Assembly: GCF_900114475.1 (NCBI RefSeq)
Contig: NZ_FOTE01000001.1
Span: 62,001-126,000, forward strand
Direction of reading: 5' to 3'
Origin: Paenibacillus sp. 1_12
GTDB lineage: Bacteria > Bacillota > Bacilli > Paenibacillales > NBRC-103111
DNA: 64,000 nt
In this document: in pieces, positions 8,966-17,731 of the stretch
Position numbering within the stretch: the stretch's first letter is position 1
How the letters are laid out: the number at the start of each line of letters is the position of its first letter
Made by a program: the position numbers and the translations under genes
The notes under the pieces: generated by a model
What the model was told of the DNA's origin: nothing
Database searches by the model: none
Seen by the model: only the letters and a program-made list of their open reading frames with translations

Positions 8966-10714
8966 ATGAAAAAAGTTAGAAAACAAGCTTTATCTGTTAT
9001 TTTGATCTCATCGCTTCTTCTATCACTTCCTTACAACGCCGTATTTGCTGATGAGCCGCAAGCCTCTGTCGTAGATACGCGTTATCCTTCCGTACTGACC
9101 GGTTCTCTTCAGGTGAAAATCAATGGTTTGCTAAGCGAGCACACCTTAACCGGAACACGGATTGGCACCACTATCAAAATGTATAATGTTTCCAATGATA
9201 CAGTGAGAGTCCCGGATTATGAGATTCGGGTCGTAACGGGCAATGGAGCACGCTATGTGCTCCGCGGCAGCTCGGACAACGCCATTTCGGTCCCTCCGAT
9301 GTCCAATATCGAGCTTAGCTATATGGCTCAGGTTGAATTAGCTGATAATCTGAAGCCAACAAGCATCGTTTGGGTCGACGTGAACAAAGACGTGTATCCG
9401 AAGGTCGAAACTACAATGCTTGATCTGCCTGTTTCCAATCTGGTGTGGTATGGTGACCAATCCGTAATCTCAGATCCAACGCTCATTAAAAAATGGGGCG
9501 AAGCCTTTACGATCCCTTCTCTGGATTCGGCGTTAACCTATACGCCTATCAACCTGACTACAGATTTCAAAGATCAGACCCCTGTGCAGGTCATCAAGCT
9601 GCTTGTGCAAAATCCAGGTAAACAAACCGAGGTTATTCCCGGATTTATCATCGCGGGCAAGTCCAGCACCCAAAACTACAAAGGAGCCAGAGCCGATCAA
9701 AGCGTCAGCTCCCTCGATCCTGGAGAAAAGAAATACCTGTATTGGACGATTCCCACCGACTTGGACACACAGCTTAACAGCTTCACATTATCGACACCGG
9801 AAGCTTTTAAAATTCCGAACCGGTCGGATGCTTCAGCCAACCTTACCTATTATATCGGTCGTTTAAGCTTTGGCGTACCTGCTGCAGATCAACAGTTGTC
9901 AGATAGTACAAATGCCTCATCCTATTTATTAAATACACAAATTCCAATCGATCCGATCAACAATGTTGTAAACCCGAACATCAATGTGTCTGTCGCCGAT
10001 TTTCAGATTTATGAAAATAAAGGGATGGGTTATAGCACCGGGATCGTCAAGATGAGATTTTCCAATAAAGGTGATAAGCCGCTGCCTATTCCCCAGTTTG
10101 CCGCAGAGCTGATGGGTAATGGTCCTATCTACGCCGGGAATCGAATTAATGCATCAACCAATTTGGTCGTACCTGGAACGGATTATCTCGTAAACTACTC
10201 GTTCGTGCTTCCCGTTAGCGGTACGATGGATCAATATAATCTGCGATTAATTGATAACAAAACAGCAGCTCCATACAAAATCAATTTTGCACAGGCAATT
10301 TTGACCGTCAACAAACCATTACAAGATACAACGAAACTTATGCTATATCCTTATGAGGTTACGATTCATGATTGGGCTTTATCCAATATTGCTCTTTCCA
10401 ATCCCACAACGTTGAGCTACAAATACAGCTACAAGCTGCGAATCAATATGGACTTACAAACACCTGCACCTTTGATGGTGGACAGCAACTACAACAAGCT
10501 TTTACTTGAATTGGAAACCAAGGATGGCAGGCGCATCGCAACCAACACGCAAATCCTCAATGGTGAAGGTCGTTTGACCTCAGGTGAACAGCTTATTTAT
10601 TTCACAGATTCAACCTCGGATCAATTGGAATACCCAATCGTACTTAAAATTTACGAGGTCATCGAAACACCAAATGGTCCCGTAAGAAGACTAGCTGCCA
10701 CATTGAACAACTAA
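8966..10714 (+). CDS. Unrecognised secreted protein with repeated beta-sandwich-like modules
   Basis: A 582-residue protein with a clear signal peptide (MKKVRKQALSVILISS..., cleavage near AVFA-DEP) and no later membrane helix. I do not recognise a named family. At least three modules of roughly 100 residues repeat a pattern: hydrophobic strand with N-x-(S/G), VP-x-(F/Y) strand, a G-rich turn such as GNGARYVLRG or GNGPIYAGN, then L-x-PG-x-x-x-L-x-Y-x-x-x-(L/I)P. They lie near residues 65-150, 205-285 and 345-430, with a partial fourth at the C-terminus. The spacing resembles Ig-like extracellular domains. It ends the efflux operon, 27 nt after the lipoprotein, before the terminator at 10733. 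It may be the exported partner or a surface protein. Confidence 0.7.
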   Translation: MKKVRKQALSVILISSLLLSLPYNAVFADEPQASVVDTRYPSVLTGSLQVKINGLLSEHTLTGTRIGTTIKMYNVSNDTVRVPDYEIRVVTGNGARYVLRGSSDNAISVPPMSNIELSYMAQVELADNLKPTSIVWVDVNKDVYPKVETTMLDLPVSNLVWYGDQSVISDPTLIKKWGEAFTIPSLDSALTYTPINLTTDFKDQTPVQVIKLLVQNPGKQTEVIPGFIIAGKSSTQNYKGARADQSVSSLDPGEKKYLYWTIPTDLDTQLNSFTLSTPEAFKIPNRSDASANLTYYIGRLSFGVPAADQQLSDSTNASSYLLNTQIPIDPINNVVNPNINVSVADFQIYENKGMGYSTGIVKMRFSNKGDKPLPIPQFAAELMGNGPIYAGNRINASTNLVVPGTDYLVNYSFVLPVSGTMDQYNLRLIDNKTAAPYKINFAQAILTVNKPLQDTTKLMLYPYEVTIHDWALSNIALSNPTTLSYKYSYKLRINMDLQTPAPLMVDSNYNKLLLELETKDGRRIATNTQILNGEGRLTSGEQLIYFTDSTSDQLEYPIVLKIYEVIETPNGPVRRLAATLNN

Positions 10715-10732
10715 ATAGGTTTCACTTTAATT

Positions 10733-10776
10733 AGACTACCCTTGGGCAGAAATATGCTCTTGCAGGTAGTCTTTTT
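10733..10776 (+). terminator. Terminator of the MarR-efflux operon
   Basis: AGACTACC (10733-10740) pairs with GGTAGTCT (10765-10772) and runs into TTTTT, 18 nt after the stop of the secreted-protein gene. Confidence 0.75.
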
Positions 10777-10968
10777 ATGTATATTCAACTTTAAAAACTT
10801 ATACAAAAATTCGTTGCAGTTCCTTATGCTATCGTTTATCTTAATAAAATAATTTGTTGCATTTCGTTTTTTGTTTTTAAAAAAGGTAAATTCATAACCT
10901 TTGGGGAATATAGTTATGTCGAAACCTGTAATAGCCTCATGTATAAATAAGAATGATTTGGAGGGAGA

Positions 10969-11847
10969 ATGGAAGATATGAAACCATCAGACAGATTATA
11001 CGCCAATATTTTTCTTCAAGTGCTTTCCATTGGGTTTCTAACTCTTTATCTCATAATGACTAGCCAGGTTTATCCAACGAATACGTTGTGGTTTATAGTA
11101 GCTGTACTATTGGGAGTATTCGGTTATTTTCGCAGAACGGATCACACCTTGATGGTTACCTTTTTTGTTATTGCAGTTTACGGGTGTTCCATTATATATC
11201 AATTATACGTGCGCAATCATATAGCGACAGTCGGCTGGAACGAATTGATTTGGTTACTCTGCTTTCCCTTTTTCTCGCTCATAGGGGGAATAAGTAAACG
11301 AGGCGTTCAATCCAAAAACAAAGGCAGAAGCTCGCTGATAAGCAATAGAAAGGACAGTGAGTCCTATATGGATGAACCTTTTGTCATTGCCGAATCCTTG
11401 GGTTTTGTTAATCACGATGTATTTCTGAGACAGTTTGAGGAAGCCATATTTATGGGTGTACGTAACAAGCGCAAGTTATCCCTTATGATTGTCGAAATTA
11501 ATCAATTCCACGATTTTTTAAAGGAATATGGTTACGAGCAGACACAGCTTTTTCTGGAAAAGGTTGCCGATCTAATAAACGATATCATGCCTGAAGTTGA
11601 GGTTAAAGCTTACTTGGAGGACGGACAATTCGCCATGCTTCTTTCGGGAACGGAAAGAGCAAATTCCAGCATAGCAGAGCTTTGGCTGGATGATCATTTT
11701 AACTCGATGCTGCTAACTCGTCCTCGCGGTAAAGGTTCCGTTACTGCCAAACTTAGACATAGTAAGGTAGATTGTCCTCCACATGGCATGACCTGCTATG
11801 AAATTTTGGAGAAAGCTCAGCAGGAATTAAAGTTTAGTGCTGAGTAA
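10969..11847 (+). CDS. Membrane protein with degenerate GGDEF domain (YdaK-like)
   Basis: A 292-residue protein with four N-terminal helices (about residues 12-110) and a C-terminal domain (about 145-290) with GGDEF-fold landmarks: VNHDVFLRQFEEAI, LSLMIVEINQFHDFLKEYG, and LEDGQFAMLLSG where active cyclases have GGDEFA. So the catalytic signature reads EDGQF and cannot make c-di-GMP. The RxxD inhibitory-site position reads PEVE and is also lost. Topology, size and the adjacent BcsB-like gene match B. subtilis YdaK, a c-di-GMP receptor for an exopolysaccharide, but with RxxD gone c-di-GMP binding is uncertain here. ATG at 10969 follows GGAGGG closely; the ATG at 10978 is possible. Confidence 0.75.
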   Translation: MEDMKPSDRLYANIFLQVLSIGFLTLYLIMTSQVYPTNTLWFIVAVLLGVFGYFRRTDHTLMVTFFVIAVYGCSIIYQLYVRNHIATVGWNELIWLLCFPFFSLIGGISKRGVQSKNKGRSSLISNRKDSESYMDEPFVIAESLGFVNHDVFLRQFEEAIFMGVRNKRKLSLMIVEINQFHDFLKEYGYEQTQLFLEKVADLINDIMPEVEVKAYLEDGQFAMLLSGTERANSSIAELWLDDHFNSMLLTRPRGKGSVTAKLRHSKVDCPPHGMTCYEILEKAQQELKFSAE

Positions 11848-11915
11848 CAGGTTACAACACACCGGCCGAACCGAACGTACCCGTTAAAGAAATCCCTAAG
11901 GAAGTGACTCATTCG

Positions 11916-14186
11916 ATGAAATCTTTATTGCGTTCAAGTATAGGTATGTTAGTGCTTATGGTTATTTTAACCACAATGAACCCGCCCTTTATCTGGGCTT
12001 TAGAAACCAATACCGTATCAGCACCTGATGCAACTGGCGCTTTAACACCAACTGCTGCTCCTTCCAGCAATAATCCAGCAGTGCCTTCTGCTGCTCCGTC
12101 AAGTAGTCCTGTCATCTCATCTTCAACCCCAAAAAACATTGAAGATTCCCCCATTTTTTTGGAGGATCATACGCTTAAGGGAGCCAATGCCCGTGAGGAC
12201 GTTTTTTTTGAGATAGGGAAAGGTCGAAAAGTACTTCCCGGTTCGTTCGTTGATATCGAATTCGGACATGCAGCGACACTGCTCTCCAAAACCTCAACAT
12301 TAACTTTATTGATCGATGATACTCCTGTAGGTAATGTTCTTTTGGACAATTCCAATAAAGAGAAGGCGCGTTTGCGTTTGGATGTCACTAATTATGTTAC
12401 AAATTCCGGTTATCATAAGCTTTCCTTCATCACACACATGGAAATTTCCGGAAACGTTTGTCCAGACCCGAATAATCCAGCCAATTGGCTAACTATAAGT
12501 AAAAATAGCAGTATGCACTTGAATTTCGGAAAAAATTACGCGAACGTTGATCTAACCTGGTATCCAAGTCCTTTCTTAGAGCGGGGCAGCCAGCAGCCTA
12601 TTCAAACCATCCTTATCGTCCCCGACGATATTGTGCAGGTAGAGTTCACCTCAGCTGCTAGGCTGGTGCAATTCTTTTCAGCCCAAGCATCGGCAACTCG
12701 AATAAACATTCCGATCTATACGGAATCTGATCTAACAGACACTCTTTTACGTGAGAACAACACCATTTGGATCGGTCAAACTGGACATTGGAAGGAACGT
12801 GGTCAATCCATAAATGATGCCTACCGTAAGCAGGCCGACCCCGCACTTCAAGGACAAGGCTTTATAGGTGTAGGACAATCCTTATGGAATCCGGAATTAA
12901 GCGGTTTGGTCGTGACGGGTAAGGAAGAAGAAATCCAGAATGCAGTATCCATATTAACGGATGAATCGCTATACTCTCAACTGCTTGGCACAACGTCCTC
13001 GATTCCTGCTTCTATGAAAAAACAGGAACCGCTGAATGAGTTCAAATTAGGCACTCCTTATACGGTGAGCTTTGAGAAAATTGGTTATGCTAATCTTTCT
13101 ATTGGGGGTATGCAGCAGGTCAGCACCACGTTTAACTACAATCTTCCCGCTTATGTGGATATTCAGAACGGCGCACGACTTACATTAGCCTTTAAGCACT
13201 CCAAGTCCATTGATTTAGGAAACTCTATTATTACTGTGAAGTTAAATGGTACACCTGTTGACAGCCATAAGCTCAGCGAAGCAACTAGCGATTCAGGCTT
13301 ACTGGAAATTGATTTTACCCAAGATACTATTGGAGCTTCCCGAAGGCTTGAGATTGAAGTAACCTTTCAATTTGCAAATCATACGCAGAAACAGCAGCAG
13401 GAAACTTGTGTAGATCCGAATTTGATTGGGAACTGGGCCGTTATTGATAATGCTTCTTCATTAACATACACACCTGTTGAAAGAAAGAGCTTTAATCTGC
13501 AGTCGATACCCTACTCATTTGTTATGAACAACCGTTGGAACCAGACTACATTCCTTTTTCCCGACAAAATCGGAACGAAAGAGCTGAATGTAGCAATGAC
13601 TGCTGTTGGAATTATTGGCAGAAGTGCACAGGATAATACGGAATTAACTATAGCCAAAGTATCAGCGGCAGGGCTAAAGGATCTTCTGAGGGATCGTAAT
13701 ATCCTTTATGTTGGTACTGGCAAAGATCTCCCTGAATTCATGAATGGTTTTGCTGATAGCTCGGTACAATTTAAAGAAGAGCAAGTCAGCTCGCTTGTCA
13801 AAAATGTAAAATTGTTAGGCAATTTGCAGAGCCGCTCAGCCGTTATCCAATTGTCTCGCTCACCGTTGAATGAGAACAAAAGCTTGCTGTTAATGGCCGC
13901 TACATCCCCAGATCGAGTAAGCTCGATTAGCGAGGTACTGACAAGTCCTACAGAAAGCGGTAAGCTATCCGGTAAATTCGTCGTTATCGACAGCCAGAAT
14001 AAAGTTCATACCTTTGAAGAACCGGCTCCCCCTAAGACAACCGCCAAACCTAAATCCAATCAGATCCGTGATTTTCTCACAGGTCGTGATCAATATGAAT
14101 TGGACGGTTCGATATTCATCATTGCCTTTGTCGGTATGCTTGCTGTGATTGCCGGTGTCATTTGGCTGACGCTAAGGCGCAAGTAA
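11916..14186 (+). CDS. BcsB-like cellulose/exopolysaccharide synthase accessory subunit (YdaN-like)
   Basis: A 756-residue exported protein: signal peptide (to about residue 30), a low-complexity Pro/Ser/Ala linker (about 35-75), two BcsB-type carbohydrate-binding/flavodoxin-like halves, each with a CxDPN..NW motif (CPDPNNPANWLTI and CVDPNLIGNWAVI), and a C-terminal transmembrane anchor (about 728-750, IFIIAFVGMLAVIAGVIWL) ending RRK. In BcsAB this subunit guides the glucan out through BcsA. I start at ATG 11916 because AAGGAAGTGA lies 8 nt upstream. It follows the degenerate-GGDEF gene by 68 nt. No BcsA/YdaM-type glycosyltransferase is in the window, which is odd for this family. Confidence 0.85.
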   Translation: MKSLLRSSIGMLVLMVILTTMNPPFIWALETNTVSAPDATGALTPTAAPSSNNPAVPSAAPSSSPVISSSTPKNIEDSPIFLEDHTLKGANAREDVFFEIGKGRKVLPGSFVDIEFGHAATLLSKTSTLTLLIDDTPVGNVLLDNSNKEKARLRLDVTNYVTNSGYHKLSFITHMEISGNVCPDPNNPANWLTISKNSSMHLNFGKNYANVDLTWYPSPFLERGSQQPIQTILIVPDDIVQVEFTSAARLVQFFSAQASATRINIPIYTESDLTDTLLRENNTIWIGQTGHWKERGQSINDAYRKQADPALQGQGFIGVGQSLWNPELSGLVVTGKEEEIQNAVSILTDESLYSQLLGTTSSIPASMKKQEPLNEFKLGTPYTVSFEKIGYANLSIGGMQQVSTTFNYNLPAYVDIQNGARLTLAFKHSKSIDLGNSIITVKLNGTPVDSHKLSEATSDSGLLEIDFTQDTIGASRRLEIEVTFQFANHTQKQQQETCVDPNLIGNWAVIDNASSLTYTPVERKSFNLQSIPYSFVMNNRWNQTTFLFPDKIGTKELNVAMTAVGIIGRSAQDNTELTIAKVSAAGLKDLLRDRNILYVGTGKDLPEFMNGFADSSVQFKEEQVSSLVKNVKLLGNLQSRSAVIQLSRSPLNENKSLLLMAATSPDRVSSISEVLTSPTESGKLSGKFVVIDSQNKVHTFEEPAPPKTTAKPKSNQIRDFLTGRDQYELDGSIFIIAFVGMLAVIAGVIWLTLRRK

Positions 14187-14222
14187 ATCGTGTTGTCGGA
14201 CCACACACGCTTGCTCAAACAT

Positions 14223-14266
14223 ATGAAAAGGACCTGATGGTAAATTTACCATCAGGTCCTTTTCAT
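14223..14266. terminator. Bidirectional terminator, 44-nt perfect palindrome
   Basis: An uninterrupted palindrome centred on TAAATTTA with arms containing AAAAGGACCTGATGG, flanked by A and T runs on both sides. It lies between the convergent BcsB-like gene and the FAA-hydrolase gene and should stop transcription from both. Confidence 0.85.
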
Positions 14267-14320
14267 TTCCTATAGTAAGTCTTGTTCGTTACTTGGCTGC
14301 GGAGGTAAGCTGGATCAATC

Positions 14321-14947
14321 TCAAGCCAGATGCACTGTACATTCCCCAACGATTTGGCCGCCCCATAGCAGGCTCATATGGTCGCCATCAGCAATCTCAC
14401 CCACGCCTTCAGGTGTTCCTGTAAAAATGATATCTCCTTCCCCAAGGCCAAAATGTTGCGCGGAGAAGTCAATAATGGTCTGTAAATCAAACAGCATATG
14501 TTGAATGTTGCCTTGTTGAGCTTTTACCCCATTCTTGATTAGCACGAAGTCCATAGACTTGCATCGCTCAACCCCAGGGAAAGTAACAAACTTGCTTACA
14601 ACGGCAGAATTCGGAAACCCTTTGGCCAAAAGCCAAGGATAGCCTCTTTTCTTCATTTCGTTCTGAATATCACGCAAAGTAAAGTCAATGCCTATGGCCA
14701 ATCCATTCACCAGTTCATCAACCGCGATTCCTTTTTCATAGGGTTTGCCTATACGAATAACAAGCTCGGTCTCATAATGAACGGAACCACGTTCACCTGG
14801 CAGCACAATTGTGTTGCCGTTTGCTTCCACTAGCGCATGTGTGGGCTTGGAGAACATGAAGGGTGAGGTAGGAACCTCATTATTTAATTCCTTAGCATGC
14901 AATACATAGTTTCTGCCTACACAATATATGTTGCGAATACTGCTCAT
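14321..14947 (-). CDS. Fumarylacetoacetate-hydrolase (FAH) family protein
   Basis: A 208-residue single FAH domain, the size of the short subfamily (acylpyruvase, 2-oxo-hept-3-ene-dioate hydratase/decarboxylase, oxaloacetate tautomerase relatives). Metal-binding acidic residues are visible in VHYETELVIRIGK (ExE) and in GIDFTLRDIQ (Asp); KGYPW-like KRGYPWLLAKGFP and FTGTPEGVG are also diagnostic. Start ATG 14947 follows GAGGTG at 6 nt; a GTG 9 nt upstream is less well placed. It is the last gene of the minus-strand catabolic run, 18 nt after an SDR. It probably cleaves or hydrates a 2-oxo or 3-oxo acid late in the pathway; substrate not determinable. Confidence 0.85.
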   Translation of the reverse strand: MSSIRNIYCVGRNYVLHAKELNNEVPTSPFMFSKPTHALVEANGNTIVLPGERGSVHYETELVIRIGKPYEKGIAVDELVNGLAIGIDFTLRDIQNEMKKRGYPWLLAKGFPNSAVVSKFVTFPGVERCKSMDFVLIKNGVKAQQGNIQHMLFDLQTIIDFSAQHFGLGEGDIIFTGTPEGVGEIADGDHMSLLWGGQIVGECTVHLA

Positions 14948-14965
14948 ACTGCACACCTCATCCTT

Positions 14966-15751
14966 TTATATAGATTTAATCATTCCGCCGTCTATAAGTA
15001 TCGAGCTGCCTGTAATGTAAGAGCTTGCACCTGAAACCAGGAAAGTAACAACCTTTGCAAATTCCTCCACAGTCCCATAACGACCGAGCGGGATGGCTTG
15101 TTTGGACATTTCCTCTACCTGCTCACGCGTTTTTCCGGTTTTTTGTGCTTTTAGGTTATCAAGAAAGGCAACACGCTCTGTGGCTATACGACCAGGCGCA
15201 ACCGTATTGACAAGTATATCGTAAGGAGCCAGCTCTTCAGCTAATGTTTTGGTTAAACCTACGATACCGGCACGGAAAGTATTGGACAGAAGTAATCCCG
15301 GTATCGGCACTTTAATAGAAGAAGAAGCCATATTGATAATGCGCCCGCCTTGCTTTTTCAGATCAGGCAGAGCTTCACGGATTACTCGGATATAACTTAA
15401 TAGATTGAGCTCAAAAGCCGCCTGCCATTGCTCATCCGAGAACTGTTCAAACGACCCTGATGGGGGACCACCTGCATTATTGACGAGAATATCTATTCTT
15501 CCATAAGTATCGCGGGTTACTTGTACAAGTTGTTGTATATGTGCCGGATTCGTTATATCTGCCGGATGGAAAGCCACCTTACCTGTACCAAGCTGCTCAA
15601 GTTCATTTTTAACGGTTTGAAGCTTCTCCTGATCTCGACCAGTAAGCATAACGTTAGCGCCTTCCTTTACCAGTTCGGCGGCTATCCCCTTGCCTAAGCC
15701 TTGACTGGAGGCAATGACCAAAGCTACTTTTCCTTGCAGATTTAAATCCAT
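14966..15751 (-). CDS. SDR-fold protein lacking the catalytic Tyr/Lys (BKR-like)
   Basis: A 261-residue Rossmann protein starting MDLNLQGKVALVIASSQGLG. The cofactor loop reads ASSQGLGKG instead of TGxxxGIG, NNAGG is intact, and the usual YxxxK is replaced: after MASSSIKVPIPG comes LLLSNTFRAGIVGLTK, so Tyr becomes Ser and Lys becomes Arg. This is the known atypical 3-oxoacyl-ACP-reductase-like SDR subgroup (B. subtilis YkvO type), so standard reductase activity is doubtful. ATG 15751 follows AAGGAGAA at good spacing. It shares an operon with the FAA hydrolase downstream; 135 nt separate it from the normal SDR upstream. Confidence 0.8.
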   Translation of the reverse strand: MDLNLQGKVALVIASSQGLGKGIAAELVKEGANVMLTGRDQEKLQTVKNELEQLGTGKVAFHPADITNPAHIQQLVQVTRDTYGRIDILVNNAGGPPSGSFEQFSDEQWQAAFELNLLSYIRVIREALPDLKKQGGRIINMASSSIKVPIPGLLLSNTFRAGIVGLTKTLAEELAPYDILVNTVAPGRIATERVAFLDNLKAQKTGKTREQVEEMSKQAIPLGRYGTVEEFAKVVTFLVSGASSYITGSSILIDGGMIKSI

Positions 15752-15886
15752 ATGATCTTCTCCTTCATAAGTTATCGGTTTAATCAAACAAATCAAGCTG
15801 CCTTTACAGAAGATACACTTCTACTTATAAGTCAGCCTCAACGCTATCCGATAGTGACACGTGATGAGGTCTTGAGGCCTTGGTTG

Positions 15887-16642
15887 TTACCGAGCTGTGT
15901 AACCGCCGTCCGCAACCAGCGTTGCTCCCGTAATAAAGGAAGCCTCATCGGAAGCAAGAAACAAAGCAGCATTAGCAATTTCCTGCGATGTACCGAAACG
16001 GCCCAATGGGATTTTATCGAGCGACAACATCCGAGCCCTTTCCGGATCGGCCTGCCTTAGAAATGAGGCATGAAGGAACGGCGTATCAACGGGCCCCGGG
16101 CAGAGGCTATTGACCCTGATTCCATCCTGTGCATGATCCAAAGCCATCGATCTCGCCATATTTACCACAGCCCCTTTAGCGGCTGAGTAGGCTATGGAAT
16201 CTTGCGTGCCGACAAGTCCAAGCTGGCTGGCAATGAACAGAATTGCTCCACCCTCTCTGGAAAGCAGCGGTACGGCGGCCTTGCTTAAATAAAATACAGA
16301 ATTCAGATTGACATTAAGGATATCAAGCCAATCCTCCTCCTTCATTGTCGTAACCGTACCTTTTCGCGATATCGCAGCGGCGTGAATGACGGCATGCAGA
16401 CCTCCGAAGGACTCTAGTGCTGTGTTGACCATTTGGTTGCAAGCAGACTGATCACCGACATCACCGATAACGACAGCTGCTTGTCGGCCTTGAGCCCGAA
16501 TTTGTTCGACAGTCTGAACCACATTATCCGATATATCCGATGCAACTACGGATGCCCCCTCCACTGCAAACAATAACGCTATTGCTCGGCCAATTCCTGA
16601 TCCGGCTCCCGTGACAAGAACAGTCTTTCCTTGAACTCTCAT
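15887..16642 (-). CDS. Short-chain dehydrogenase/reductase (classical SDR)
   Basis: A 251-residue classical SDR: TGAGSGIGRA cofactor motif at residues 11-20, acidic Asp after strand 2 (ASDIS) favouring NAD(H), NNAG-equivalent HAAAIS, catalytic Ser in FIASQ, and intact YSAAK. C-terminal GATLVADGGYTAR is typical of glucose-dehydrogenase and 3-oxoacyl-reductase relatives. It presumably oxidises or reduces a hydroxyl/keto group of the cluster's substrate. It lies between an NAD epimerase-family gene (68 nt) and the atypical SDR. Specific substrate unknown. Confidence 0.87.
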   Translation of the reverse strand: MRVQGKTVLVTGAGSGIGRAIALLFAVEGASVVASDISDNVVQTVEQIRAQGRQAAVVIGDVGDQSACNQMVNTALESFGGLHAVIHAAAISRKGTVTTMKEEDWLDILNVNLNSVFYLSKAAVPLLSREGGAILFIASQLGLVGTQDSIAYSAAKGAVVNMARSMALDHAQDGIRVNSLCPGPVDTPFLHASFLRQADPERARMLSLDKIPLGRFGTSQEIANAALFLASDEASFITGATLVADGGYTAR

Positions 16643-16709
16643 GATGCTCCCTCACTCCATTTCCTGTATCCGTCAGCCTCCGGTTAGCTGCTCAGCCAGT
16701 TAGCTTTCA

Positions 16710-17684
16710 CTAAAATTCATGCTTCTCAAGCCATTTCAAGTAATCAGCTAATCCAGAGTTAAGATTATAGATAGGTACGAAGCTTGTACCGTCTGTGAGC
16801 CTTGCAATATCCAAGCGTCCTGCGCGGCTGCCCTTTTTGGCAAATAAAACATCGTCAGATTGCTCTTCAGTCACCCGTATTTCTGTTCCGGGGATCATCC
16901 CTGCTACAGCTTCCGCTAATTCCAACAACGAATAGCCGCTCCCACCAGAAATATTGTAAACATCATGCTCCATATTCGGAGCGAGCAGCAGCTCAACAAT
17001 ACCTTCAGCAATATCCTTGACATAGCTGAAATCAAGTCTATAGTCTGGGGAGCCCACAAGAAGCGGCTTTCTATTCCTGGCCCTGTGAACAGCCTTCCAT
17101 ACTTGAGACATGAGAGTCCGCGCACCAGTATTTCGTTCTAGCGGACCATAACAGGCCGCAATCCTCACTGAAGCAGCTTCCATTCCGGAGCATTCAGATA
17201 AATAACGCGTCATCCATTCACCAGCTACCTTCGTCAACGGATACAACCCTGTTTGCTGCAGCCGATCCATTTCTCCCAGAACGCAGTGCGGATCCGTTAT
17301 GGGTTCATATATGGACGCTGAACTCAGATAAATAAACCTTTTGACGCCATGTCTGGCAGCCGTGTTTATAACGAGCGAGCTGCCCACGACGCCAATGTGC
17401 AGAATACGCTCCGGTTCCTCCTTTTCACGATCAGCGGTAGGAGTAATCATTGCCGCATGGACGACACCCTTCGCATGATTGCCGGTAAAAAGCCCAATCA
17501 AAGATTTTTTATCCGTGATATCCACCTGTTCAAACCGAATGCGTTGCCGATAAGGCTCCCAAAGCGACTTAACGGGCTGGGCAGGCTCATGCAGATCTAC
17601 GGCCAACACTTCTTCTCCACGATGAGCTAGACGTTCCACGATATGACTGCCCACAAATCCGCCGCCGCCGGTAACAATGATCAT
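16710..17684 (-). CDS. NAD-dependent epimerase/dehydratase (extended SDR)
   Basis: A 324-residue extended SDR: TGGGGFVGSHIVERLAHRG N-terminal dinucleotide fold, DLHE acidic residue for NAD, catalytic SSAS and YPLTK (Tyr-x-x-x-Lys). Similar to nucleoside-diphosphate-sugar epimerases and to D-erythronate-type or uronate dehydrogenases. The placement among catabolic enzymes and an ABC importer, rather than with sugar-nucleotide genes, makes a small hydroxy-acid or sugar-acid substrate more likely than a UDP-sugar. It lies 47 nt after the ABC ATPase gene, so probably in the same transcript. Confidence 0.82.
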   Translation of the reverse strand: MIIVTGGGGFVGSHIVERLAHRGEEVLAVDLHEPAQPVKSLWEPYRQRIRFEQVDITDKKSLIGLFTGNHAKGVVHAAMITPTADREKEEPERILHIGVVGSSLVINTAARHGVKRFIYLSSASIYEPITDPHCVLGEMDRLQQTGLYPLTKVAGEWMTRYLSECSGMEAASVRIAACYGPLERNTGARTLMSQVWKAVHRARNRKPLLVGSPDYRLDFSYVKDIAEGIVELLLAPNMEHDVYNISGGSGYSLLELAEAVAGMIPGTEIRVTEEQSDDVLFAKKGSRAGRLDIARLTDGTSFVPIYNLNSGLADYLKWLEKHEF

Positions 17685-17731
17685 GATAATCCACCTGCTT
17701 CATATAGGGTACGGGAATCAACTGTCTATCC

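Noticed and set aside
10969-11847. Active diguanylate cyclase
   Set aside because: The GGDEF signature reads EDGQF, so catalytic residues are missing.
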